DNA from: Armatimonadota bacterium
GTDB lineage: Bacteria; Armatimonadota; Fimbriimonadia; Fimbriimonadales; Fimbriimonadaceae
Assembly (NCBI GenBank): GCA_023423495.1
Contig: JAFAFM010000179.1
Span: forward strand, 1 to 6,482
Length of the DNA: 6,482 nt
Direction of reading: 5' to 3'
In this document: positions 1 to 6,224 of the stretch, piece after piece
How the letters are laid out: every line of letters starts with the position of its first letter
Numbering within the stretch: the first letter of the stretch is position 1
Program-made: the position numbers and the translations under genes
Notes under the pieces: model-generated
What the model saw: the letters and a program-made list of their open reading frames with translations, nothing else
The model's database searches: none
What the model was told of the DNA's origin: nothing

Positions 1-930
1 GTTTTTGCCCACAAGCTCGGAGCAAAAACGCGCCCGGCTGAACGCCAGTGTTCGCTGTCCACGTTCGGCCAGCATGGCGACAATCTCAGAACTCACTAAA
101 TTCGTGCTCAGTCGGTGACCTTCACCGATCTCGGGAGGATTCCAAAAAACAAACGTGCGGTTTCCCTTGGGCGAACCGTCGGTGTCGATCAGCTTTCCCC
201 TTCTCCCAGTCAAACTTTCGAAGAGCTCGGATGGGTTGCCGATGGTCGCGCTACACGCGATGATCTGCGGTCTTGATCGGTGCCACTCGCAGAGTCTCAA
301 CAAACGTCGTAGAACATTTGCGACGTTGGAGCCGAAGACCCCACGGTAAACGTGCATCTCGTCGATCACGATAAGGCGTAAGGACTTGAGAAATTTAAGC
401 CACAACTCGTGGCCCGGCAGGATTCCGACATGCAGCATGTCTGGATTGGTTAAGACGATGTGGGCGAGGCGTCGCAAGGAGGATCGTTGGTTATGCGGTG
501 TGTCTCCGTCATAGGTGCCCGCCCTTACTGAAGTAGGCAGCAGCTTCTCTAGCCTTCCCAGCTGGTCTTGTGCCAACGCTTTGGTGGGGAAGAGGTAGAG
601 CATCCTTGCAGCTGGCTCGGTGAGCGACCATTGGATAGCGGGCAAGTTGTAACAGAGCGTTTTTCCGCTATTCGTGCCCGTCACCGCAATGACGTCATGC
701 CCGTCCATGGCTGCGTCATAAGCTTCAGCTTGATGGGAGAAAAACCGAGAGAGCCCGTTCTTCTCCAGGGCTTCCGCAAGACTTGAGTGAAGCGGGTGCT
801 GCAGGTCGCCGTAGACCGCTTTCCGAGGAGGGTATGTTTCAACGTGCGCGATCTGGGACTTCAGCTCATGGTCGTGAATGATCGACGACCAATCCGGACG
901 ACTAGCGGTCTTCTCCGTCTTCTTCGTCAA
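1..930 (-). CDS. mrfA: MrfA/YprA-family DEAD/DEAH-box DNA helicase, N-terminal part (runs off left edge)
   Basis: The reading frame is open for 310 codons and leaves the window at base 1, so only the N-terminal region and the first RecA-like domain are present. Visible motifs are SHQ (65-67), Walker A TGTNSGKT (84-91) followed by LCYNLP, FPTKALAQDQ (114-123), TYDGDT (139-144), TNPDMLH (161-167), motif II DEMH (190-193) followed by YRGVFGS, and motif III SAT (227-229). From memory these match B. subtilis MrfA (YprA) closely, including the YRGVFGS and NPDMLH segments. That family is a 3'-5' SF2 helicase acting in mitomycin-type DNA damage repair, with a C-terminal zinc-binding DUF1998 region that would lie outside the window. 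The start is TTG 930-928: it is the only ATG, GTG or TTG between an in-frame TGA (969-967) and the conserved region, and GAGG precedes it by six bases. It overlaps the end of tatC by 29 bases. A related Hrq1-like helicase is the main alternative. Confidence 0.88.
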   Translation of the reverse strand, partial: MTKKTEKTASRPDWSSIIHDHELKSQIAHVETYPPRKAVYGDLQHPLHSSLAEALEKNGLSRFFSHQAEAYDAAMDGHDVIAVTGTNSGKTLCYNLPAIQWSLTEPAARMLYLFPTKALAQDQLGRLEKLLPTSVRAGTYDGDTPHNQRSSLRRLAHIVLTNPDMLHVGILPGHELWLKFLKSLRLIVIDEMHVYRGVFGSNVANVLRRLLRLCEWHRSRPQIIACSATIGNPSELFESLTGRRGKLIDTDGSPKGNRTFVFWNPPEIGEGHRLSTNLVSSEIVAMLAERGQRTLAFSRARFCSELVGKN

Positions 931-1702
931 TATCGTCCTCGACGTAGTCCGGATTCTCGATGACTTTCACGCGCTTTCTTTGGACGATCTTGACCGCCCA
1001 AACGCTGATCATAAACAAAATGGATAGCGGGATCGCCATCATCAGCATGGTGAGCGGGTCGTTGCTCGGCGTGAGAATGGCCGAAAGCAAGAAGACGAAA
1101 ACTGTACCGTGTCGCCAGTAGCGCGCCAAGGTTTGCGCACTTAGGAGGCCGAGCGCCCCGAGCCCGTACACAATAACGGGCAGTTGGAAGCCAAGTCCAA
1201 ATGCGAGCAGCAGCTTCACTTGGAAGAGCACCATCGAGCCCGGCTCCTGGTAGAGGCTGGTGCCGGGAAATTCTTCCAAGTAGGAAACGAACCAAGAAAT
1301 CGCTGCGGGCAGGCACCACCAACAGAAAGCGGCCCCCGTGATGAACAGCAAAACCGAAACCGGTGCGATTCGCTTAAGCGGACGCTTTTCGTTGTCTTTC
1401 AAGCCCGGGGCAATAAATCCCCAGACCTGGTTCATCACTATGGGCATGGCAAGTACCAACCCAATGATGAAGGACATCTTCATCTTGAAGATAAATGGTT
1501 GCGTAAAGTGGGTAAACGGCTCTTTATAGTCCGCTCCAGGCGGCAGCGAATCTTTAAGCCCTTTCTGGACAACGTCGTTAAAGAGGTCGTAGACGTACGG
1601 TTCTAAGAACCAACCGATAACCCATCCAAGGACGATGACTTGAATGCATCGAACCAGGCGGTTCCGAAGCTCTTCTAAGTGCTCCCATAAAGTAGCGCGC
1701 AA
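902..1702 (-). CDS. tatC: Sec-independent (twin-arginine) protein translocase subunit TatC
   Basis: TatC is the multi-spanning inner-membrane receptor for twin-arginine signal peptides on folded proteins. The 266-residue product has the family hallmarks: HLEELR (8-13) just before the first membrane span, the NQVWGFIAPGL loop (91-101) with F96 and E105 matching the E. coli signal-peptide-binding F94 and E103, and TPSNDPLTML (211-220) before the last span. Six hydrophobic segments fit about 17-33, 74-97, 112-134, 158-180, 197-211 and 217-237. The position of E. coli E170, in the fourth span, is Q173 here. The C-terminus is an acidic tail (about 255-266) that also encodes the start of the next gene. 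The TTG at 1702 is the only conventional start after the upstream stop, but it lies in a strong hairpin. A CTG at 1756-1754, with GGGGG six bases ahead, would add 18 residues. No tatA is in the window, so it must be elsewhere. Confidence 0.96.
   Translation of the reverse strand: MRATLWEHLEELRNRLVRCIQVIVLGWVIGWFLEPYVYDLFNDVVQKGLKDSLPPGADYKEPFTHFTQPFIFKMKMSFIIGLVLAMPIVMNQVWGFIAPGLKDNEKRPLKRIAPVSVLLFITGAAFCWWCLPAAISWFVSYLEEFPGTSLYQEPGSMVLFQVKLLLAFGLGFQLPVIVYGLGALGLLSAQTLARYWRHGTVFVFLLSAILTPSNDPLTMLMMAIPLSILFMISVWAVKIVQRKRVKVIENPDYVEDDIDEEDGEDR
937..940 (-). promoter_or_regulatory. Ribosome binding site deciding the TTG start of the MrfA-type helicase
   Basis: GAGG on the minus strand lies six bases before TTG 930-928, inside the last codons of tatC. 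It supports the TTG as the start and suggests translation coupled to tatC. Confidence 0.55.
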
Positions 1703-1730
1703 CTCATCCGGTTCTTCGGAAGAGTTGCGC
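1697..1730 (-). promoter_or_regulatory. Inverted repeat (RNA hairpin) enclosing the apparent tatC start codon
   Basis: The arms 1697-1705 and 1722-1730 are perfect 9-base reverse complements (GCGCAACTC / GAGTTGCGC). Inside them come one mismatch (1706 against 1721), four more pairs (1707-1710 with 1717-1720) and a six-base loop (1711-1716). In the tatC transcript this gives a 13-pair stem with one U-U mismatch, and the TTG start (1702-1700) lies in the 3' arm. No T-tract follows, so it is not an ordinary terminator. It may limit initiation at the TTG, or it may lie within coding sequence if tatC starts at the upstream CTG. The structure is seen in the sequence; its function is inferred. Confidence 0.55.
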
Positions 1731-1768
1731 TTGGATGGACTAGGGCGAGCGCTCAGGGCGTTCCCCCG

Positions 1769-3235
1769 CTACTTTTCAAGGGTGAAGATGAACTGCTGTC
1801 GGATGCGAAGGTATTGAACCTGAGCAGGAGCTCCGCCGCTTCGACCACCACCTGGGGAGCCGAAACCAGGACCTTGGCCAGGACCTCGGCCGGGGCCCTG
1901 CGCAGGACCTTCCGGTCCCACTTGGCCGCCGCGCTGGCGTGCTTCGCCAGGAACTCCGACACCGGTGCTGCCACCGCCGCCGCTACTTCCAACACCCGGG
2001 CCACCTGTGCGACCTGGAGGGCCACCAGCTGATGGAGGAGCCCCTGGGCCGCTGCCCGCACCGCCGCCGATACCGCCGCCTTGACTCTGCATCTTGCGGT
2101 CGATCGTCATGTCGCGAACGCTCTTGACAACCACTCCTCGATCGAGTGCGAACCAAATCGTTTCGGTGAGTTCAACCTTGTCATCCGCGAAAGCGCTGCC
2201 GCGAGCCGCAAGCTGTTGACCTTCGATGCTTCGGGTGCCTTGAGAAATCGTGTTCTTAATCTTCGCGCAGGGATGACCCATTTCCCACTCGACGCCAACG
2301 AATTCACCGCGAGCGGGGAATTTGCTGGTGAGCCGGGTGGCCTCGTCTTTCTTCTCGAGGTCGAGGACGCCATTCTGGAATCGGGACTGCCAGGAGTCTC
2401 CGGGCCGGACTGCCTTCTCAGGAAGGGTAGGCAGTGGGAAGAGCGCGTAAAGGTTCATCATTACGTCTTCGCCCGTGGATCCCGAGGTGCCCTCCATAGG
2501 GAAGTATCCCGGAACCGAACCGAAGATCTCACGACCAGTGCTGGTGATCCGCATATAGATCGGATGCATCATATAGTCGTAATAGCGTGTGGGCTCAGCG
2601 TTCTGGCTGGTCGTGAGAATCGCGTAATCTTTGCCTGGGCTGGTGAGCGCCTGAATTCGAACGAGGCCGTCTCCGTTGCCATAGGCATTGTCCACGGCGT
2701 ACATAAGTCGAATCTTTTCAGACTCAATGGGAAGCTCCGCCGGTCGACCGCCAGCACGATTTTGCGAACCGGTGATCGTGGAAATCGCAACTCGCTGTTG
2801 CAAGTTGTAAACCAGTTGTGTGGATGGCTTGAATCGGTATCGAAGTCTAAAGCCATTTGCGGGGATGGCAATGCTGGCCGAGTTCGCTACGTTCAAGGTG
2901 ACTGATGAGCGATCCACAATCCGAGGATTCTCGTTGTAGTCCACGTAGAGAACGACTTCCAAATTCACTTTGCCATCGGCGATGCCGCGGCCCTTCGTGT
3001 CCAGAACGTAATCGTAGTATTTACCGTTCAGGGGCGGGGTGATCGCCTCCAAGAACTTGCCATTCAAGAACACGCCGATGTATCCGCCGGTCGGGATGCT
3101 GTTCTTGGGAATCAGCACATGCACTTTTTCGCGCACTTTCGACCCGTCTGCGGGGCGTACGATCGTAAACGGCGCTTGGGCAAATGCTGCCACTGCTGCC
3201 GCCACGAAAACGAGGGTTGCCAACGTTCGCTTCAT
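1769..3235 (-). CDS. Secreted protein of unknown function with Gly/Pro-rich C-terminal region
   Basis: I do not recognise the family. The 488-residue product begins with a Sec-type signal peptide: MKR, a hydrophobic Ala/Val-rich core, and a likely cleavage after AFA (17-19) or nearby. There is no RR pair, so Tat export is unlikely. Residues about 23-116 (from FTIVRPADG to SVTLNV) look like one beta-rich, Ig-like domain. Residues about 128-380 form a second, probably beta-rich domain with many Tyr and Thr residues. Residues about 386-470 are almost entirely Gly, Pro, Ser and Ala. The protein ends with a normal-looking strand (VQYLRIRQQFIFTLEK), so the low-complexity part is an insert and not a ragged tail. 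The ATG at 3235 has GGAGG five bases ahead. It is the first gene of the leftward group, 66 bases before the tatC TTG. A cell-surface or periplasmic role is inferred from the signal peptide only. Confidence 0.85.
   Translation of the reverse strand: MKRTLATLVFVAAAVAAFAQAPFTIVRPADGSKVREKVHVLIPKNSIPTGGYIGVFLNGKFLEAITPPLNGKYYDYVLDTKGRGIADGKVNLEVVLYVDYNENPRIVDRSSVTLNVANSASIAIPANGFRLRYRFKPSTQLVYNLQQRVAISTITGSQNRAGGRPAELPIESEKIRLMYAVDNAYGNGDGLVRIQALTSPGKDYAILTTSQNAEPTRYYDYMMHPIYMRITSTGREIFGSVPGYFPMEGTSGSTGEDVMMNLYALFPLPTLPEKAVRPGDSWQSRFQNGVLDLEKKDEATRLTSKFPARGEFVGVEWEMGHPCAKIKNTISQGTRSIEGQQLAARGSAFADDKVELTETIWFALDRGVVVKSVRDMTIDRKMQSQGGGIGGGAGSGPGAPPSAGGPPGRTGGPGVGSSGGGGSTGVGVPGEARQRGGQVGPEGPAQGPGRGPGQGPGFGSPGGGRSGGAPAQVQYLRIRQQFIFTLEK
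1826..2080 (-). repeat. Low-complexity Gly/Pro-rich coding stretch with a 12-base tandem element
   Basis: This codes residues about 386-470 of the secreted protein. The clearest periodic part reads EGPA, QGPG, RGPG, QGPG (442-457), an xGPx tetrapeptide series. At DNA level the 8-mer CAGGACCT occurs on the plus strand at 1867-1874, 1879-1886 and 1903-1910, spaced 12 and 24 bases, which fits duplication of 12-base units. The remainder is irregular Gly-rich sequence and not a true repeat. It resembles flexible linkers or collagen-like tracts, although a strict G-x-y triplet pattern is not kept. Confidence 0.7.
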
Positions 3236-3240
3236 TCATT

Positions 3241-3245
3241 CCTCC
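3241..3245 (-). promoter_or_regulatory. Ribosome binding site (GGAGG) of the secreted-protein gene
   Basis: GGAGG on the minus strand is followed by AATGAATG, which offers two ATGs in different frames. The one at 3235-3233, five bases away, opens the 488-codon frame with a signal peptide. The one at 3239-3237, one base away, is too close and opens only a 72-codon shadow frame. Confidence 0.75.
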
Positions 3246-3281
3246 GAGCGGCTCTCACGAGAGACACTCGATCCAGTAAGC

Positions 3282-3287
3282 ATTATG
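3282..3287 (-). promoter_or_regulatory. Possible -10 box for the leftward group
   Basis: CATAAT on the minus strand would place a transcription start near 3275 and give a leader of about 40 bases with the GGAGG site. The best upstream match is GTGACC (3312-3307), 19 bases away, longer than the ideal 17. A CCGAA-TT-TTCGG palindrome (3291-3302) lies between the two elements and could be an operator. The match is weak and no other evidence supports it. Confidence 0.25.
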
Positions 3288-3383
3288 ACGCCGAATTTTC
3301 GGTGGAGGTCACACGCTTGGCAATCATTCGCAAATTTCTTCCGGGAAGCCGGTTGACCCCAGCGCGCATATACGCCTGTCCAC

Positions 3384-3389
3384 TATAAT
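3384..3389 (+). promoter_or_regulatory. TATAAT -10 box close to the pcrA start
   Basis: A perfect TATAAT ends 11 bases before the pcrA ATG, so a start six to eight bases downstream would leave a leader of only about three to five bases. No strong Shine-Dalgarno is present; AGAAG (3390-3394) is the nearest and is weak. This fits a near-leaderless mRNA, as is common in some deep-branching bacteria. There is no good -35 at 16-18 bases; TTGACC at 3353-3358 is 25 bases away. Confidence 0.4.
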
Positions 3390-3400
3390 AGAAGACTCCG

Positions 3401-5632
3401 ATGCCCGTTATCCTCGACCTAGAAACCCTAAATCCAGAGCAGCGCGAAGCGGTCGAGTGGCCCGGCGGTCCCTTGCTGATATTTGCCGGTGCGGGTTCAG
3501 GCAAGACGCGTGTGATCACCCACAGAATTGCACGCCTCATCGGTGACGGCGTGCCTCCGAGCCGGATTCTTGCGGTCACCTTCACAAACAAGGCTGCACG
3601 GGAAATGAAAGAGCGCGTCGTGAGCCTGGTCGGCGACCGGGCCAAAACCATGTGGATCGGCACCTTCCATAGCCTATGCGCAAGGATTCTGCGGATCGAC
3701 GGCAAAGCCATTGGGATCGACCCAAACTTTGTTATCTATGATGATTCCGACCAGATTTCCCTGATCCGGGAGATTTTCAAGGCGAAGAATATTGATGACA
3801 AGTCGATCCAGGCTCGCGCGGTCCTGAATGAAATCTCAAGCGCCAAAGAAAAACTCCTTACTCCGGAAAAGTACGCGGACAAAGCGACAGGATTCTTTGG
3901 AAGGATCGCGTCGGAGGTTTACAAGTCATACAATGCGCTTCTTTTGAAGGCAAACGCGTTGGACTTCGACGACATTCTTTTCTACACCGTCCGCTTACTC
4001 GACCAGCGGAAAGAGGTTCTGGAGAAGTACCAAGATCGGTTTTTGCATGTGTTGGTCGACGAGTACCAGGACGTAAACTTTGCCCAGTACCAGGTGGTAC
4101 ATCAACTTGCCGGACAGCATCGGAACGTGGTGGTGGTCGGTGATGATGACCAGTCCATTTATGCTTGGCGGGGGGCAGATGTCAGCCTTATCCTGAGGTT
4201 CAGCTCAGACCATCCCGACGCGAAAATCGTCAAGCTCGAGCGGAACTACAGATCCACGAAAAATATCCTGGCCGGCGCGAATGCCGTCATCGAGAAGAAT
4301 CGGGGTCGGGCCAACAAGCAGCTTTGGACCGAAAACGACGAAGGCGCGCCGATCACCCTGACTCAGGCGGGCACCGAACAGGACGAAGCGATGCTGGTGG
4401 CGGATGCGATCTTAAAGGACGTACGCACCGGACGCCGCAAGTATGGAGACTTTGCGGTCCTTTATCGCACGAATGCCCAGTCGCGCGTTGTGGAAGAGGC
4501 CTTTTTGACCATGCGGATTCCCCACATGCTGATTGGAGGTGTGCGGTTCTACGAACGCAAGGAGATCAAGGACATGATCGCCTATTTGCGGATGGTCTTC
4601 AATCCCCGCGATGACGTTTCCGTCAGAAGGGTTTTAAACTTCCCTCCGCGAGGCATCGGTCCGGGGGCGATGAGCACCATCGAAGCGTGGGCGAACGAAC
4701 GCGAACTGCCCCTCTTCAACGCCCTCCAAGATCAAGAGGTGCAAGCCACTCTTCCGAAGAAAACCGCTGGTGGGGTTCGAGCGTTTGTGGGCGCCATAAC
4801 TGAAGCTGTCGAGCTAGCGGAGAAAGGGCCGGTAACGCCAATTTTGAAAGCGCTTATGAGTCAGTCGGGATATCTCGACATGCTGAAATCGGAACGATCG
4901 GAGGAGGCGCTTTCACGGCTTGAGAACTTGCAGGAATTCACAAACGTGACATCGGAATACGACGCCACCTCCGAGGATCCGAGCCTCGGCGGATTCTTAG
5001 AAAGCGTATCGCTTGTCGCTGATGTCGATAACCTGAGTGAAGGAGGCGACGCAGTAACCCTGATGACCCTCCACTCGGCCAAGGGTCTTGAGTTTCCGGT
5101 GGTTTATCTCGTGGGCTTGGAGGAGGGGGTTTTCCCGCACTCCCGCTCTCTCACTTCGGATTCCGAGCTTGAAGAGGAGCGGAGATTGTGCTACGTCGGT
5201 ATGACGAGGGCGCGTGAGGAACTGCACCTCGTTTACGCACACCGCCGATCGCTTTACGGTCAGCCGAACTTCAACCGCCGATCACGATTCTTGGATGACA
5301 TCCCGAACGAAATCATTGACACAATTTCACACTCCGGTTATGCGATGCCGACCGAGCGGCGCTCCGTCTACCAAGAGCGTTCAGGAACCTACTCGCCGCC
5401 AGCGACCACGCGGGCAAGCAATATTATCGAGCCGAAGCAGCCCTTGCGGAGCCCATCCTACAAACCCCCGTTCGAAATCGGACAGCGGGTGCGCCACGCA
5501 AAATTTGGCATCGGGGTTGTCGTCGCCTGCAACCCCATTAGAAATGACACGGAAGTGACGGTTGCTTTTCCCGGTGTCGTCGGAGTTAAGAAGCTGGCCC
5601 AAAGTTTCGCGAAACTTGAGGCGGTTACTTGA
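3401..5632 (+). CDS. pcrA: ATP-dependent DNA helicase PcrA/UvrD (superfamily 1A)
   Basis: PcrA/UvrD is a 3'-5' helicase that unwinds DNA in nucleotide excision repair and removes blocked replication or recombination complexes. The 743-residue product has a complete motif set: N11-x-x-Q14 (Q motif), Walker A AGAGSGKT (29-36), TFTNKAAREM (60-69), TFHS (88-91), Walker B VDEYQD (219-224), GDDDQSIYAWRGA (247-259), LERNYRS (279-285), TLHSAKGLEFP (556-566), EEGVFPHSRS (574-583) and YVGMTRA (598-604). Length, order and a Tudor-like C-terminal region (about 691-742, with GQRVRHAKFG and a GVKKL end) agree with B. subtilis PcrA, from memory. No motif is missing, so it should be active. The ATG at 3401 places the Q motif at the usual distance from the N-terminus. 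It leads the rightward group and is divergent from the secreted-protein gene. Its stop overlaps the lipoprotein start. The symbol uvrD would be equally acceptable. Confidence 0.97.
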   Translation: MPVILDLETLNPEQREAVEWPGGPLLIFAGAGSGKTRVITHRIARLIGDGVPPSRILAVTFTNKAAREMKERVVSLVGDRAKTMWIGTFHSLCARILRIDGKAIGIDPNFVIYDDSDQISLIREIFKAKNIDDKSIQARAVLNEISSAKEKLLTPEKYADKATGFFGRIASEVYKSYNALLLKANALDFDDILFYTVRLLDQRKEVLEKYQDRFLHVLVDEYQDVNFAQYQVVHQLAGQHRNVVVVGDDDQSIYAWRGADVSLILRFSSDHPDAKIVKLERNYRSTKNILAGANAVIEKNRGRANKQLWTENDEGAPITLTQAGTEQDEAMLVADAILKDVRTGRRKYGDFAVLYRTNAQSRVVEEAFLTMRIPHMLIGGVRFYERKEIKDMIAYLRMVFNPRDDVSVRRVLNFPPRGIGPGAMSTIEAWANERELPLFNALQDQEVQATLPKKTAGGVRAFVGAITEAVELAEKGPVTPILKALMSQSGYLDMLKSERSEEALSRLENLQEFTNVTSEYDATSEDPSLGGFLESVSLVADVDNLSEGGDAVTLMTLHSAKGLEFPVVYLVGLEEGVFPHSRSLTSDSELEEERRLCYVGMTRAREELHLVYAHRRSLYGQPNFNRRSRFLDDIPNEIIDTISHSGYAMPTERRSVYQERSGTYSPPATTRASNIIEPKQPLRSPSYKPPFEIGQRVRHAKFGIGVVVACNPIRNDTEVTVAFPGVVGVKKLAQSFAKLEAVT
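5618..5621 (+). promoter_or_regulatory. Ribosome binding site for the TTG start of the lipoprotein gene
   Basis: GAGG inside the last pcrA codons lies seven bases before TTG 5629-5631. With the TTGA stop/start overlap this points to translational coupling and supports TTG as the start. Confidence 0.55.
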
Positions 5633-6180
5633 GACTTTTGCTTCCCCTGGGCCTACTGCTGGTCGGATGCCGGGGTAGCGAGAACCCAATGCCGCTCGAG
5701 GTCGGCAACTCCTGGAAGTATGCAGTTTCTACGCAATTTCAACAGTATCTGGCGGACGTTAGGGTAATTCGCGAAACGTCCGTCGGCGGGCACCCAGGGT
5801 TTGTATTGGCCGGAGCAACTGGTGAAAGCCGTGTGGCTTGGGTCGACGGAACGCTGATCGCAGAACGCATCGCAAACACCAGATTCGTGCCCGCAATTCC
5901 TATCCTCGTTGACACGGCTGAAAGAAGTCGAAGCCATTGGAAGGGCCAGGTTCAAGGCAACTGGGGAAAGTTCGAAGGCACGGCGGTTCTGAACCAAGTT
6001 GCCTCGGAAGAACTGATCGGTGGTCTGAAGACGAGGGTGATCAAAGCTGAGTTGACGATTTTGAATCCAAAAGGGAAGAGCATCAGGCTTCAAACGTTCT
6101 TCCAGCCTGGGGTGGGCATTGCCGAACAGCGACAATGGACGGGCAGTAATGCCGTCGTTACGGTGGAACGTCAAAGCTAA
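5629..6180 (+). CDS. Small putative lipoprotein of unknown function
   Basis: I do not recognise a characterised family. The 183-residue product starts with one Arg and a Leu-rich core ending in the lipobox LVGC (11-14), so C14 would be lipidated after signal peptidase II cleavage and the protein anchored in a membrane. The mature part opens with PLEVGNSWKYAV (22-33), a Gly-Asn-x-Trp-x-Tyr pattern that I have seen at the start of other uncharacterised exported proteins. The rest alternates short polar and hydrophobic stretches (for example RVIKAELTI, RLQTFFQPGVGIAEQR), suggesting an all-beta fold. The start is TTG, sharing bases with the pcrA stop (TTGA), with GAGG seven bases ahead. A start at a later codon would remove the signal sequence. 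The tight link to pcrA implies co-transcription, but nothing in the protein suggests a DNA-related role. Confidence 0.82.
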   Translation: MRLLLPLGLLLVGCRGSENPMPLEVGNSWKYAVSTQFQQYLADVRVIRETSVGGHPGFVLAGATGESRVAWVDGTLIAERIANTRFVPAIPILVDTAERSRSHWKGQVQGNWGKFEGTAVLNQVASEELIGGLKTRVIKAELTILNPKGKSIRLQTFFQPGVGIAEQRQWTGSNAVVTVERQS

Positions 6181-6224
6181 ACCGATAATTTGCATAATCA
6201 CTAAGCAGATCTTGGAAGCACCGA
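6181..6224 (+). other. AT-rich gap before the HD-domain gene
   Basis: These 44 bases are more AT-rich than their surroundings. They hold GATAAT (6184-6189) and CATAAT (6193-6198), either of which could be a weak -10 box, inside an imperfect palindrome (6184-6199). No -35 is recognisable. GGAAG (6214-6218) lies six bases before the ATG at 6225 and is a likely ribosome binding site. There is no terminator-like hairpin with a T-tract, so read-through from the lipoprotein gene is expected. Confidence 0.35.

Noticed and set aside
48..786. Small plus-strand frames in the first 800 bases
   Set aside because: They lie opposite the continuous minus-strand helicase frame, which has all the expected motifs.
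1184..1606. A 140-codon plus-strand frame inside tatC
   Set aside because: It is antisense to a clearly conserved membrane protein, and its product is charged and featureless.
1742..1768. A terminator between the secreted-protein gene and tatC, based on the GAGCGCTC palindrome (1747-1754)
   Set aside because: The palindrome is only eight bases with no loop and no T-tract follows, so it does not look like a terminator.
1700..1771. Stop-codon read-through from the secreted protein into tatC, which shares its frame
   Set aside because: A single TAG separates them in frame, but a secreted Gly-rich protein fused ahead of TatC makes little biological sense, and a one-in-three frame match is expected by chance.
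2081..2905. A 274-codon plus-strand reading frame opposite the secreted-protein gene
   Set aside because: It is fully antisense to a gene with a signal peptide and a good ribosome binding site, and its translation shows no recognisable domain or signal.
3170..3235. The secreted protein as a Tat substrate because tatC is next to it
   Set aside because: Its signal peptide has KR and no twin arginine, followed by a strongly hydrophobic core typical of Sec export.
3353..3389. TTGACC and TATAAT as a paired -35/-10 promoter for pcrA
   Set aside because: The spacing is 25 bases, far from the usual 16-18, so the TTGACC is probably unrelated.
5653..6201. A 182-codon minus-strand frame opposite the lipoprotein gene
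   Set aside because: The plus-strand frame has a lipobox, a coupled start and a ribosome binding site. The antisense product shows no motif.
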